NCBI GenBank assembly: GCA_023662725.1 | Contig: JAMPIL010000004.1 | Location: 1 to 64,000 of the forward strand | Source of the DNA: Ruminococcus flavefaciens | GTDB taxonomy: Bacteria; Bacillota; Clostridia; Oscillospirales; Ruminococcaceae | Length of the DNA: 64,000 nt | Direction of reading: 5' to 3' | Part shown: positions 37,191-45,777 of the stretch, piece after piece | Layout of the letters: every line of letters starts with the position of its first letter | Numbering within the stretch: the first letter of the stretch is position 1 | The notes under the pieces: generated by a model | Seen by the model: the letters and a program-made list of their open reading frames with translations, nothing else | Told to the model about the DNA's origin: nothing | The model's database searches: none | Made by a program: the position numbers and the translations under genes

Positions 37191-37219
37191 ATTATACAAA
37201 GATTTTAGTGAAATGTCAA
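37191..37219 (-). promoter_or_regulatory. Consensus promoter of the rnjA operon
   Basis: Minus strand TTGACA (37219-37214), a 17-base spacer and TATAAT (37196-37191); both perfect. Confidence 0.7.
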
Positions 37220-37324
37220 TAGAAAAACAGATTGTTTTTTAACATTATGCATAATAAATAAAATTTGCATACTATTTTCATTTTTATAAGAACTTGTGTT
37301 CATGCAGAAAATACCGTGTTTACT

Positions 37325-38431
37325 TCACATATCGTCGTATAAGTTTATCCTGCGTAGTTTTTCTGACCATGAATGGCAAAGTTCTGAAGCAGTTTCGGAA
37401 TTATATGCCTGTGCAACAAGTGTTATCCTGTTTTTTCCGCTTCTTGAGATCAGAATTTTTCCTCCGTTTTCGGAATAAGCTTTTTTTATCGGTATTTTTT
37501 CTGCATTATCAAGAGTCACTTCACGTTTGACTGAAGCAAACTGCGGAAGTTTTTTTATTGTATCAATTAATTTTTTTCTGTCTGATGCAAGCTTTACACA
37601 CATATAAAGGGGATCGTAGAGAAATCGCTGAGCTGCCGCTTTTTCCGGGATCGGATCTTCATAAGAAAATCTAACCAACTTCAATTTATTTTCATCATTG
37701 ATAAAATCTGCAGCATAATGAAAATCTGACGGAATATAAATCTCTTTTTCCTTTTCTGAAAGAATAACAGCATAGGTCAGAATAAGTTTTTCATGTGAAA
37801 TGAAGCCGACCTCATTTGAATAAGCGTTTACACGCTGACCATCGTCCGATATCTGAAAGACGATTTTCTCATCATCTCCGGTAAAAAATTCGTTCCAAAG
37901 CGAGCGGACAGAACGATTTCCGCAGCTTATTCCAGCCGGAATTGACGCATTTATATTATTAATAGAATCTGCAATATTGTCGATGTAAATGCTCCGAAAT
38001 GAAGTGACCGCAGTTATTTTTCCGTTTTTTTCAGATATTTCTGCCGGAGAACCATTCATTATGTTTTTTAGCTGACGTCCGTTTATCGGAAAACGATTAC
38101 CATTGAAAATTGATATTTTTACGCTGTTTCCGCATCCGCTCACATAAATTCCACAATCTGCTGAAAGCAGGGGAAATCCGAATCTGAATGACGGCAGATC
38201 AGTATTTTCGCAGACATACACATCACGTCCGCATTCTGAAATTCCACAGCAGACCGCATATAGAATGTGATTATGACCGAAACCGTCGCATCCTATGCTG
38301 AAACGTTTGAAGTGAGCCGACAAAATCCGTCCGAATTCAGCCGCAGCAGAAGAGCTTAAGGTAACATTCGGAAGAGATTCGCAAGTTCCGTCTTTAAAAC
38401 TAAAATATTTGTTTTCTCCTGAATAGCTCAT
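37325..38431 (-). CDS. Phosphohexomutase-superfamily pseudoenzyme
   Basis: The 368-residue protein resembles phosphomannomutase/phosphoglucosamine mutase in layout but lacks the catalytic motifs. Near residue 47 the GCDGFGHNHILYAVCCGISECGRDVYVCEN stretch parallels the family's GRD...GL...G.dV region. The catalytic TASHNP serine loop is replaced by YVSGCGNSVKISIFNG. The metal loop DxDGDR becomes SDDGQR near 195. The C-terminal phosphate loop RPSGTEP is replaced by SRSGKNR, followed by the family's EA-type helix. I infer a non-catalytic homologue that may bind sugars or regulate a partner. It is transcribed alone. Confidence 0.65.
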   Translation of the reverse strand: MSYSGENKYFSFKDGTCESLPNVTLSSSAAAEFGRILSAHFKRFSIGCDGFGHNHILYAVCCGISECGRDVYVCENTDLPSFRFGFPLLSADCGIYVSGCGNSVKISIFNGNRFPINGRQLKNIMNGSPAEISEKNGKITAVTSFRSIYIDNIADSINNINASIPAGISCGNRSVRSLWNEFFTGDDEKIVFQISDDGQRVNAYSNEVGFISHEKLILTYAVILSEKEKEIYIPSDFHYAADFINDENKLKLVRFSYEDPIPEKAAAQRFLYDPLYMCVKLASDRKKLIDTIKKLPQFASVKREVTLDNAEKIPIKKAYSENGGKILISRSGKNRITLVAQAYNSETASELCHSWSEKLRRINLYDDM

Positions 38432-38456
38432 ATTTTTCCTCCTTAAAACCTGTAAC

Positions 38457-38684
38457 TAGAGCGTGTTCACATAAAAATAAATATGCGGATTTTCGAGCAT
38501 AATTTTAGCGAATACAAGGGTGCGGATGTCCGGTGGACATCTCTGCGAAGCAGAAGCACCGACCGAGACGACAGTCGAGACTCGAAAATATGCAGGCAAG
38601 CTGTCGCTTAGCAAATATTTTCAACGCAGTAGTCGTCAAAATTTGCCGAAAATACGTGCGTTGTATTTATGTGAACACGCTCTA
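38457..38684. mobile_element. MITE-like element with 20-bp terminal inverted repeats
   Basis: A 228-base segment is bounded by TAGAGCGTGTTCACATAAAA on the left and its reverse complement on the right (19 of 20 bases match). It starts and ends with TA, as expected for insertion at a TA target by IS630/Tc1-type transposases. It encodes no protein and has internal short palindromes (GTCCGGTGGAC). It lies between a gene start and a convergent gene's end. It fills most of the gap 38432-38723. Confidence 0.7.
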
Positions 38685-38723
38685 ATACTTTAATATTCTA
38701 TTAATTGACGTTTTCAGGAGGTT

Positions 38724-39971
38724 TTATTCCTTTTTAACTTTTTTGATAAGCAAAATAAGTCCCAGGAGATTTGGAAAAGCCATTAAGCCGTTAAAAATAT
38801 CCGATAGAATCCATATTGTATTCAGCGACAGGATAGCTCCAAGCGATGCTGCGACAGAAAAAATTAACGAAAAATTTTTACCGGATAGCCTTCCGGTAAG
38901 AAATCTATATGCCGTTTCTCCGCAGTAATACCATCCTATAACAGTGCAGAAAGCGAATACTGCCATTTCAAATGAAAGAAACAGATCGCTGTAACTGCCG
39001 AGTACACGGGAAAAAGCTCCTGCAACAGAGCCGTCCGGTGAAGCGGACAAAATGACAAGAGCCGTCAAGGTACAGCATATCATCGTATCAAAAAATACCT
39101 CGAACATACTCCACATTCCCTGAAGCTTGGGAGAATCACTTTCAGCAGCGCTATGAAGAATAGGCGAGCTTCCAAGTCCGGCTTCATTGGAAAAGATTCC
39201 TCTTCTGATACCGACTGAAACAGCATATCCGACAGTTCCGCCCGAAACCTGTCTTAATCCAAAAGCCTGAGAGAATATCGAAACGAAAGCAGATGAAAAG
39301 CTATTCCTGAATTTAATTAGAAGAATTATACAAACTATCGTATAAAGAACGGAAGCAAGCGGCAAAAGTGTTTGCGCAGCAGAACCGATACGTTTTGCGC
39401 CTCCGCTTGTAACTGCGAAAATAATAAGGAAAATTATTACGGCCGCAGCATATTTATTTACATCCGCACATCTGCTTATACTTTCTGTTAAAGAACTTAC
39501 CTGAACCATTCCGCCCATTCCGAAAGCTGCTCCGAGACACATTACTGCAAAAAATACTGCGAGCAGATGGGAACCTACTCCTTTGCTGAGATACGCCATA
39601 GGACCTTTAAAGTCGGAATCACTGTAAATAACAGATAAACTGTTTTCGGCGTAAACAAGAGCCATACCAAGAAGGGCTGAAATCCACATCCAGAAAATAG
39701 CTCCGGCTCCTCCCAGCGCTAAAGCAGAAGCAACTCCTGTTATGTTTCCTGTTCCCATAGCTGTTCCGAGCGACATACAAACAGTTTTCCACTGAGAGAT
39801 TCCTTCTTTATCAGATTTGTTTTCATTTTTGGAATGCTTTATAAGATAGGGGAGGGTTTTAAGCTGAATAAATCCAAGTTTAATGGTATAAACAGCTCCT
39901 GTAAAGAGAAGAAGAAAAATCAATCCTCCGCCCCAGACATGTGAACTGAGCTTTTCAAGAAAAATTATCAT
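38724..39971 (-). CDS. Sodium:alanine symporter (AGCS family)
   Basis: The 415-residue protein has ten or so membrane segments. AGCS signatures are SLGTAMGTGNITGVASALALGGAGAIFWMW near 75, AGLGSSPILHSAA near 270 and the Trp-rich end. It imports alanine or glycine with sodium. I chose ATG 39971, which follows GGAGG; the longer frame adds 11 unsupported residues. The divergent PH-domain operon begins about 100 bases away. Confidence 0.92.
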   Translation of the reverse strand: MIIFLEKLSSHVWGGGLIFLLLFTGAVYTIKLGFIQLKTLPYLIKHSKNENKSDKEGISQWKTVCMSLGTAMGTGNITGVASALALGGAGAIFWMWISALLGMALVYAENSLSVIYSDSDFKGPMAYLSKGVGSHLLAVFFAVMCLGAAFGMGGMVQVSSLTESISRCADVNKYAAAVIIFLIIFAVTSGGAKRIGSAAQTLLPLASVLYTIVCIILLIKFRNSFSSAFVSIFSQAFGLRQVSGGTVGYAVSVGIRRGIFSNEAGLGSSPILHSAAESDSPKLQGMWSMFEVFFDTMICCTLTALVILSASPDGSVAGAFSRVLGSYSDLFLSFEMAVFAFCTVIGWYYCGETAYRFLTGRLSGKNFSLIFSVAASLGAILSLNTIWILSDIFNGLMAFPNLLGLILLIKKVKKE

Positions 39972-40011
39972 GAATAAACCTCCGGGAATATTTATTTTCT
40001 GCAAAAAGTGG

Positions 40012-40040
40012 TATACAGTACAAGATATTTGTGGTATAAT
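40012..40040 (+). promoter_or_regulatory. Promoter of the PH-domain operon
   Basis: A -10 TATAAT (40035-40040) is preceded at 17 bases by TATACA (40012-40017). Confidence 0.55.
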
Positions 40041-40068
40041 AGTTTTATACCAATTAAGGAGGCAGAAA

Positions 40069-40509
40069 GTGAAACGTTTTTATCCTGACAACAATTCTCT
40101 TACAGTTTTGAGAATGATTATAACTATATTTATTTTAACCATTATAGCAGCAATGAAATATTACATTCCTTCAGCCAAATTTGTTCTTATCACAGGAATA
40201 ATACTTGCAGCGATCGGTTTTATTATCATGTTTGTTTACCTGCCGATATATTTTTCCTCGATAAAATATATCGTTACTGATTCTGAAATCACCAAAACCT
40301 GCGGAGTGTTTATAAAAACTCATCAGACGGTACGCTTCTCTTCGATTCAGTATACAACTATCATCCGAACTCCGTTTTCAAAATACACAGGAATTAATAT
40401 CATTATTTTTTTTGTTTTCGGGGGACAGCTCCGTCTTACATTTATCGGTTATAACGATATGCTTGAAATCATTAAACTTACAGGAAGCGTCAGCGGAAAG
40501 GAGATATGA
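40069..40509 (+). CDS. Bacterial PH-domain membrane protein (YdbS-like)
   Basis: The 146-residue protein starts at GTG 40069 after AAGGAGG. It has two membrane segments (about 13-60) followed by a bPH2 domain (YIVTDSEITKTCGVFIKTHQTVRFSSIQYTTI). In Bacillus, YdbS and YdbT form a pair that affects resistance to some bacteriocins; the exact role is uncertain. It overlaps the next gene by four bases (ATGA), a larger homologue of the YdbT type. An in-frame start at 39970 lies in the divergent promoter region and is rejected. Confidence 0.82.
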   Translation: MKRFYPDNNSLTVLRMIITIFILTIIAAMKYYIPSAKFVLITGIILAAIGFIIMFVYLPIYFSSIKYIVTDSEITKTCGVFIKTHQTVRFSSIQYTTIIRTPFSKYTGINIIIFFVFGGQLRLTFIGYNDMLEIIKLTGSVSGKEI

Positions 40510-41969
40510 AAATGCATCACGAACATCCGCTTAGAATACTTCGGTATTCAGCCAAAAATATATGGCTTTTAATCTTCCCGCTTTTAAGAGGTCTTCGTTT
40601 TATAAGATTTAGTAAGGATTGGTTTTATAACTGGGTAAAAGGAGCGTGGTTTGATATTCTGGTGGTCGGAACAATCATTATGTTCGGTCTTGTAAGGTGG
40701 TATTGCTCGACAATTGAAATTTCTGATTCAGCTATAATTCACAATGATGGGCTTTTCTTTCGGTTAAGCAAAGCAATTCCGTATTCAAAGGTCAGTTCAG
40801 CAACAACCGAACGTCCATTTTATCTGCTTCCGTTTAATGCGGTTAAGCTGAGTTGTGATACTCGTGCGGGAATTTTTAAATCAACTGACATGAAGCTTTT
40901 GATAACCGAAAAAACTTGTACAGAAATAATGAAAAAAATGCCTCGTGTCAATGAGGAAAATAAAATAGAAAATATACCTAAACCTACTGCTCTTTCTATA
41001 ATTTTATTTTCAGTCTTCTTCTCAAGCGGCTTTTCAGGCACGATTTACATTGCGGCTTTTTTCTTTCAGGGAGGAAACATTGCAAGAAACATTATAGGAG
41101 CGTCGCTTAGCCGTATTACCGAAGAAACATCTAAATTTACTCACAAATGGGTAAATAAAATTCCGGATGCAGCTATAATTGCCGGAGTTTTCTTTATCTG
41201 CGCATGGATTCTTTCTTTTATTGTAAATTTACTTCGTTATTCAAGATTTTCTGTTAGCTGTGATAATAAATGTTTTTACACATCATACGGCGTTCTTACA
41301 AAAAAGGAGCATCAGATAACCGCTTCTCATATTAATTATACAGATCTTCGTCAGAATCTTATTATGAAATTTTTTGAAGCTGTTGCCGTTCATATAAGCT
41401 GTGCAGGATATGGAGTAAGCAAGAGAAGTTTACCGGTTCTTCTTCCTGTAAGAAAAGAAAAAAATATCGGAAAAGATCTTGAAGCGATAGGAGTTCTCAG
41501 CGGAATTAAGAATGATTTCAAACCAAAAATGAATGGATTATGGCAATATATCTGGCAGCCGGTTATTTTGTCGGCTTCTCTTTTTCCGATTCACTTTACT
41601 GTTTCATATTTTTTTCCAAGCTTTTCGAAACTTACATTATTTGCTGCAATTATGCTGTCAATTCCGTCAATATGGTTTATAATAGTTAAAATCGCAGCTT
41701 TTTTTACAAGCGGAATATCAATATATGATGATAAAATTATGATAAGATGCTGTAAATGGACAGGTTTTCATACGGTTGTGGCTGAAAGAAAAAAGCTCGT
41801 TAAAACAGGTTTTGAACAGACTATTTTTCAGAAAATGGGTGGCAGATGCAGCGTTAGCTTTTGGTTTGAAGGAGAAGAACGTATAAAATATAAAGTCAAG
41901 GCAATTGATATAAGAAATGCTGTTAGAATTTCTGAACTGCTTGATCATAATATTGGAAAATCTTTATAA
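40506..41969 (+). CDS. Bacterial PH-domain membrane protein (YdbT-like)
   Basis: The 487-residue protein has repeated units of paired membrane segments and bPH2 domains: about 45-155 (IEISDSAIIHNDGLFFRLSKAIPYSKVSS), 215-330 (FSVSCDNKCFYTSYGVLTKKEHQITASHINYTDLRQNL) and 365-487 (GISIYDDKIMIRCCKWTGFHTVVAERKKL). Three PH units and a C-terminal region match YdbT. Overlap with the YdbS-like gene supports a complex. Location is the cell membrane. Confidence 0.82.
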   Translation: MKMHHEHPLRILRYSAKNIWLLIFPLLRGLRFIRFSKDWFYNWVKGAWFDILVVGTIIMFGLVRWYCSTIEISDSAIIHNDGLFFRLSKAIPYSKVSSATTERPFYLLPFNAVKLSCDTRAGIFKSTDMKLLITEKTCTEIMKKMPRVNEENKIENIPKPTALSIILFSVFFSSGFSGTIYIAAFFFQGGNIARNIIGASLSRITEETSKFTHKWVNKIPDAAIIAGVFFICAWILSFIVNLLRYSRFSVSCDNKCFYTSYGVLTKKEHQITASHINYTDLRQNLIMKFFEAVAVHISCAGYGVSKRSLPVLLPVRKEKNIGKDLEAIGVLSGIKNDFKPKMNGLWQYIWQPVILSASLFPIHFTVSYFFPSFSKLTLFAAIMLSIPSIWFIIVKIAAFFTSGISIYDDKIMIRCCKWTGFHTVVAERKKLVKTGFEQTIFQKMGGRCSVSFWFEGEERIKYKVKAIDIRNAVRISELLDHNIGKSL

Positions 41970-42010
41970 ATTATAATTTGAAATTTTTTTCATTTTCTTA
42001 TAAAAAATAC

Positions 42011-42039
42011 TTGACAAACCTATTTTGATGTGATATAAT
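42011..42039 (+). promoter_or_regulatory. Consensus promoter of tRNA-Pro
   Basis: TTGACA (42011-42016), a 17-base spacer and TATAAT (42034-42039), about 30 bases before the tRNA. Confidence 0.8.
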
Positions 42040-42068
42040 ATATATCGTTGATTGATTAACTACGTTGT

Positions 42069-42144
42069 CTGGGTGTGGCGCAGTTGGTAGCGCGCTACCT
42101 TGGGGTGGTAGAGGCCGTGGGTTCAAGTCCCGTCACTCAGACCA
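42069..42144 (+). tRNA. tRNA-Pro (anticodon GGG)
   Basis: A full cloverleaf can be folded: acceptor CTGGGTG / CACTCAG, D-stem GCGC with loop AGTTGGTA, anticodon stem CTACC / GGTAG with loop TTGGGGT (anticodon GGG at 42102-42104), T-stem GTGGG / CCCGT with loop TTCAAGT, discriminator A and encoded CCA (42142-42144). It borders the prophage. Confidence 0.95.
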
Positions 42145-42174
42145 TAATCGTATCAGCAATGATACAATGTAAGA

Positions 42175-42205
42175 AATGCACTCACTTGGTGGGTGCATTT
42201 TTTTC
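42175..42205 (+). terminator. Terminator after tRNA-Pro
   Basis: Arms ATGCACTCAC / GTGGGTGCAT (one G-U pair) with a three-base loop, followed by seven T. Confidence 0.75.
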
Positions 42206-42251
42206 GTGCTTGGGTGCAAAATCAAACGATTACAATACCCGATGCACCCAC
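42189..42251. other. Candidate prophage attachment region
   Basis: GTGGGTGCAT (42189-42198) recurs inverted as ATGCACCCAC (42242-42251), with a third related copy TTGGGTGCA between. The repeats lie between tRNA-Pro and the recombinase cassette, where the left attachment site should be. Without the other junction the core cannot be fixed. Confidence 0.3.
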
Positions 42252-42268
42252 TAAACGTTTGACAGCAA

Positions 42269-42309
42269 AAACTCCCTTAACAGCGTAATTTTCGCTGTTA
42301 AGGGAGTTT
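42269..42309. terminator. Terminator of the recombinase operon
   Basis: Perfect 17-bp arms AAACTCCCTTAACAGCG / CGCTGTTAAGGGAGTTT with a seven-base loop and flanking T-run on the minus strand, ten bases after the recombinase stop. Confidence 0.88.
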
Positions 42310-42318
42310 GTTGTTTAT

Positions 42319-43779
42319 TCAGATTTTGATTTCCGTGCCGTCCTTGAACAGAAACACCATACTGCCGTCGTGAAAAACGGTCAACGTTTCAACAAAAGCC
42401 GTCCAGATATTCTCATCAAAAGTTTCAAGAATAGAATCAGATTTTTTCAGCACACGCAGAATTTCCTGCATCTTGGCAATTCTGCCCTTTCGTTCAACCT
42501 CAATCTGTTCTTCGGCATCAATTTGTGCGGCGATTTCCTCGAATTCCGCCTGCAGTTCAACATTGTGTTCATCCTGCATTTTCAGCTGATTCAGCACAAA
42601 CTGGCAATTCCTGATAACTACATCTCTCTGCTCGAAATATCGGGAAAAAGCGTTCAGAAATTTCTGCTGGATTTCATGTTCGTATAAGTGCGGCGTTGTA
42701 CAAAAGTGCTCACCCTTGAACTTTGAATTGCACTGGTAAATCACACGGCGATATTTTGAGTTGGAATGCCATACTTTCGCACCAAAATAGCTGCCGCAGT
42801 CACCGCAAATCATTTTCGATGCAAAAATACTTGTACTGCTGTACTGTTTACCGGCATTTTCACGTTTTAGAAATTCTTCTTGCACAAGATCAAATTCTTC
42901 CGGGCTGATGATTGCAGGGTGACTGTTTTCAACGTAATATTGCGTAATTTCTCCCTCATTGATTTTCTGTTTTTTGGTCAGAAAATCAACCGTGAACTTC
43001 TTCTGGAGCAGTGCGTCGCCCTTGTATTTTTCGTTGGTGAGAATGCTTTTTATTGTACGGCTCGCCCATTTTTCCTTGCCTGCCGGAGTTGGAACGCCTT
43101 GTGCGGTAAGCTCTGCTGCGATTTTATACGGCGTAAGCCCTGCGATGAATTTTCTGTAGATATATCGCACAATTTCGGCTTCCTCCGGCACGATTTCGGG
43201 AAGTCCGTCCGCACCTTTTCTGTAGCCTAAAAATGATTTGTACGGCAGGCTGACTTTTCCGTCTGCAAAACGTTTTCGCTGTCCCCAAGTGACGTTCTCG
43301 GAAATCGAACGGCTTTCCTCCTGAGCAAGCGAGCTGAGAATACTTATCATCAGTTCGCCTTTGCTGTCAAATGTAAAAATATTTTCCTTTTGGAAATAAA
43401 CCTCCACATCGTGCTCTTTCAGAAGTCGTATTGTACTAAGCGAATCTACGGTATTTCGGGCAAAACGGCTGACGGATTTTGTAATAATTAAATTGATTTT
43501 TCCGTCAAGAGCATCCACAACCATCTGCTGAAATCCCTCACGCTTTTTGGTAGAAGTTCCGCTGATTCCCTCGTCCGTGTAGACTTTTACGAAATCCCAG
43601 TCCTCACGCTCCTTGATGAACTTTGTATAATAGTCAACTTGTGCTTTATAAGAGGTTACCTGTTCTTCCAAATCCGTGGAAACACGAGCATATGCAGCAA
43701 CCTTTCTTTTCTCGATGTGTGCCGTTGGCATATGAGTTTCGGGGTTGAACGTTGATGGAATGACCGTTATTTTTGGCAT
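42319..43779 (-). CDS. Large serine recombinase (second of a tandem pair)
   Basis: The 486-residue protein has an N-terminal resolvase domain with nucleophile Ser in AAYARVSTDLEEQVTSYKAQ near residue 35, ITKSVSRFARNTVDSL near 105 and SLAQEESRSISENVTWG. A recombinase domain (about 180-290), a zinc ribbon (CGDCGSYFGAKVW...YQCNSKFKGEHFCTTPH) and a C-terminal coiled coil follow. It cuts and rejoins DNA at att sites. Its start overlaps the other recombinase by 13 bases. It lies nearest the tRNA and is a candidate integrase. Confidence 0.93.
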   Translation of the reverse strand: MPKITVIPSTFNPETHMPTAHIEKRKVAAYARVSTDLEEQVTSYKAQVDYYTKFIKEREDWDFVKVYTDEGISGTSTKKREGFQQMVVDALDGKINLIITKSVSRFARNTVDSLSTIRLLKEHDVEVYFQKENIFTFDSKGELMISILSSLAQEESRSISENVTWGQRKRFADGKVSLPYKSFLGYRKGADGLPEIVPEEAEIVRYIYRKFIAGLTPYKIAAELTAQGVPTPAGKEKWASRTIKSILTNEKYKGDALLQKKFTVDFLTKKQKINEGEITQYYVENSHPAIISPEEFDLVQEEFLKRENAGKQYSSTSIFASKMICGDCGSYFGAKVWHSNSKYRRVIYQCNSKFKGEHFCTTPHLYEHEIQQKFLNAFSRYFEQRDVVIRNCQFVLNQLKMQDEHNVELQAEFEEIAAQIDAEEQIEVERKGRIAKMQEILRVLKKSDSILETFDENIWTAFVETLTVFHDGSMVFLFKDGTEIKI

Positions 43780-45053
43780 GATTGCTTCCTCGCTTTCTCA
43801 CGCATTTCGGCAGTCCAGCTCTCGGAGCGTGACCGCATCTGCCAGTGTTTTGTTTTCTCGTGACCGTCTGCAAAATGAAACTTCACAACGTAATCATCGC
43901 AGATGTCTATTTTCTCAATCTGCTCACCGAAAATTTCAGCGTTGAACTCCGTTAGACCAAGAACCTCCGCCGACAGCTTTTCTAAAGTGATTTCAGGAAT
44001 CTGTCTTGATGGGCAGGCTGATTTCCCCTCACGGTTGAATGTACTGCAAATCCAAACATAACCTGCTGCTGTTTTCTTACGCTGATAGTGCTTGCCGCAA
44101 CAGCTGCAAACCAGTTTTCCCGTGAATGGATAAACCTGCTTTTTGCCGTTACTGCGGTTGTAATGCTCGGTACGACGATTCATTTCAGCCTGCACGGCAA
44201 GGTACTGTTCCATTGGAATAATCGCCTCGTGAGCGTCCTCAACATGATATTTCGGTAATTGCCCCTCGTTTTTCATCGGTTTTTTTGTGATGTGATTTTC
44301 AAGAAAAGTCGTCTGCAAAAGCAGATTACCTGTATATGTATAGTTGCAGATAATTTTTGTAACCGAGTTTTTGTGCCATTTACAGCCTTTTCTTGTGATT
44401 TTTCCCTGTGCATTAAGTTCATTGGCAATCTTCTGAGTTCCTGCACCGTCCAGATACGAATCGAAGATAAACCGCACAACTTCCGCTTCTTCTGGTTCAA
44501 CAATCAGCACGCCGTTTTCGTAGCGATAGCCCAAAAGTGTGGCATTCCAAGGCATACCCTCTTTAAAATTTGTCTGAATCCGCCATTTCATATTATCGCT
44601 GACCGATTTGCTCTCCTCTTGTGCGAAACTCGCTAAAATACTTAACATAAGTTCTCCGTCACCCGAAATTGAATGCAGATTCTCTTTCTCAAACCACACA
44701 TCAACTCCCAGATTTTTCAGTTCCCTGACGGTTTCAAGAAGTGTAACAGTATTTCTTGCGAATCTTGAAATTGCTTTTGTGATAATCAGTTCTACCTCGT
44801 GATTCCGGCATTTTTCAAGCATTCTCTGAAACTGCGGACGTTCCTCTTTCGTACCTGTCATGGCTTCATCAGCGTACACACCGCAAAATTCCCAGCCTGC
44901 ATGATTTTTTATCAGATTCTGAAAATAGTCAATCTGAGATGCGAGCGAGTGGAGCATGGCATCTTTTCCGCTTGAAACTCGTGCATAGCCCACTACACGG
45001 AGCATTTTCGGCTTCGGCGGACGTTTATTAACAAGATGTACTTTGCGTTCCAT
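43767..45053 (-). CDS. Large serine recombinase (first of a tandem pair)
   Basis: The 428-residue protein has catalytic Ser in VVGYARVSSGKDAMLHSLASQ, ITKAISRFARNTVTLLETV, a recombinase domain (about 175-275) and zinc ribbon (CSCCGKHYQRKKTAAGYVWICSTFNREGKSACPS). A short C-terminal region follows, lacking the long coiled coil of its neighbour. ATG 45053 is chosen; upstream in-frame sequence has no site. Two different recombinases in one operon suggest a heteromeric recombinase or separate integration and excision roles. Confidence 0.9.
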   Translation of the reverse strand: MERKVHLVNKRPPKPKMLRVVGYARVSSGKDAMLHSLASQIDYFQNLIKNHAGWEFCGVYADEAMTGTKEERPQFQRMLEKCRNHEVELIITKAISRFARNTVTLLETVRELKNLGVDVWFEKENLHSISGDGELMLSILASFAQEESKSVSDNMKWRIQTNFKEGMPWNATLLGYRYENGVLIVEPEEAEVVRFIFDSYLDGAGTQKIANELNAQGKITRKGCKWHKNSVTKIICNYTYTGNLLLQTTFLENHITKKPMKNEGQLPKYHVEDAHEAIIPMEQYLAVQAEMNRRTEHYNRSNGKKQVYPFTGKLVCSCCGKHYQRKKTAAGYVWICSTFNREGKSACPSRQIPEITLEKLSAEVLGLTEFNAEIFGEQIEKIDICDDYVVKFHFADGHEKTKHWQMRSRSESWTAEMREKARKQSCQK

Positions 45054-45109
45054 AGACTTCACCTTCCTATTTAATAGTACTACTATATTCGCTCTGAATC
45101 GGCAAAAAG

Positions 45110-45268
45110 TCAAGGAATTTCACGGAATATACTGCACAAAGATAAGCCGCATTTTTTGGCTAATATCTGTTCAGAAAGTCTGAATTCTTCGGCGGTCAGA
45201 AGTCCTGTTTTCAGGAAATTCCGCATCATAGCAAGCGATAATTTGTATTCTAAAATCTTCTCATTCAT
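45110..45268 (-). CDS. Small protein of the recombinase cassette
   Basis: The 52-residue protein begins at ATG 45268 (NEKILEYKLSLAMMRNFLKTGLLTAEEF). The segment LLTAEEFRLSEQILAKKCGL resembles SHOCT-type short helical domains. Its start overlaps the upstream zinc protein gene. It recurs beside tandem serine recombinases in clostridial elements, as I recall; role unknown, perhaps a recombination directionality factor. Confidence 0.65.
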   Translation of the reverse strand: MNEKILEYKLSLAMMRNFLKTGLLTAEEFRLSEQILAKKCGLSLCSIFREIP

Positions 45269-45629
45269 GGCAGGCTCTCCCTTTTGCGGCACACTCCCGT
45301 GAACAGAAACGGCGTGGCTTTTTGCGGTAACTTAAAACGTCCTTGCCGCAAACTTCACATTGAATAATTACAGAATTGGTGTGCGTCATTTCGTTTTGGT
45401 GTACATTCCAGTAGTGCATACGACATTTATCGGAACAGAATTTTTTCCTTTTCTTGTGCGGAGTATGTGTGAGAACAGCGCCGCAGTTCAGGCATACATC
45501 CGCTGTCTTTTTCCGCTGAAGATAGGACTTGATTGTATTTTTTGATATTTTTAATATTTCCGAAATTTCAGCAACAGACATTCCTTTGTCATTCATGCTG
45601 ATAATTACGTTTTTTTCTATATTTGTCAT
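45261..45629 (-). CDS. HTH and zinc-knuckle protein of the recombinase cassette
   Basis: The 122-residue protein has an N-terminal helix-turn-helix (KGMSVAEISEILKISKNTIKSYLQR, about 14-40) followed by two zinc-binding pairs: CLNCGAVL...KFCSDKCR near 46-69 and CEVCGKDV...RFCSREC near 91-115. It heads the four-gene recombinase operon. It could regulate the operon or help the recombinases find their sites; neither is shown by the sequence. Confidence 0.75.
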   Translation of the reverse strand: MTNIEKNVIISMNDKGMSVAEISEILKISKNTIKSYLQRKKTADVCLNCGAVLTHTPHKKRKKFCSDKCRMHYWNVHQNEMTHTNSVIIQCEVCGKDVLSYRKKPRRFCSRECAAKGRACHE

Positions 45630-45734
45630 ATCAACACCTCCACATTAAAGAAAGCGGAGACTATAAAATGTCTACTGCAAAGTCTAAAATCGTTAATTTG
45701 CACAGAAATAACAGCAGAAAATATCTGTTATATA

Positions 45735-45769
45735 CAAAAAAACCGGACACCTCAAAAAGAGATGTCCGG
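45735..45769 (-). terminator. Terminator after the lysis module
   Basis: Arms CCGGACA..CTC / GAG..TGTCCGG, followed on the minus strand by seven to eight T (45742-45735), nine bases past the amidase stop. Confidence 0.9.
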
Positions 45770-45777
45770 AGAAAGCA

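Noticed and set aside
39970-40068. Upstream start for the YdbS-like protein
   Set aside because: This stretch lies in the divergent promoter region and lacks a ribosome site; GTG 40069 follows AAGGAGG.
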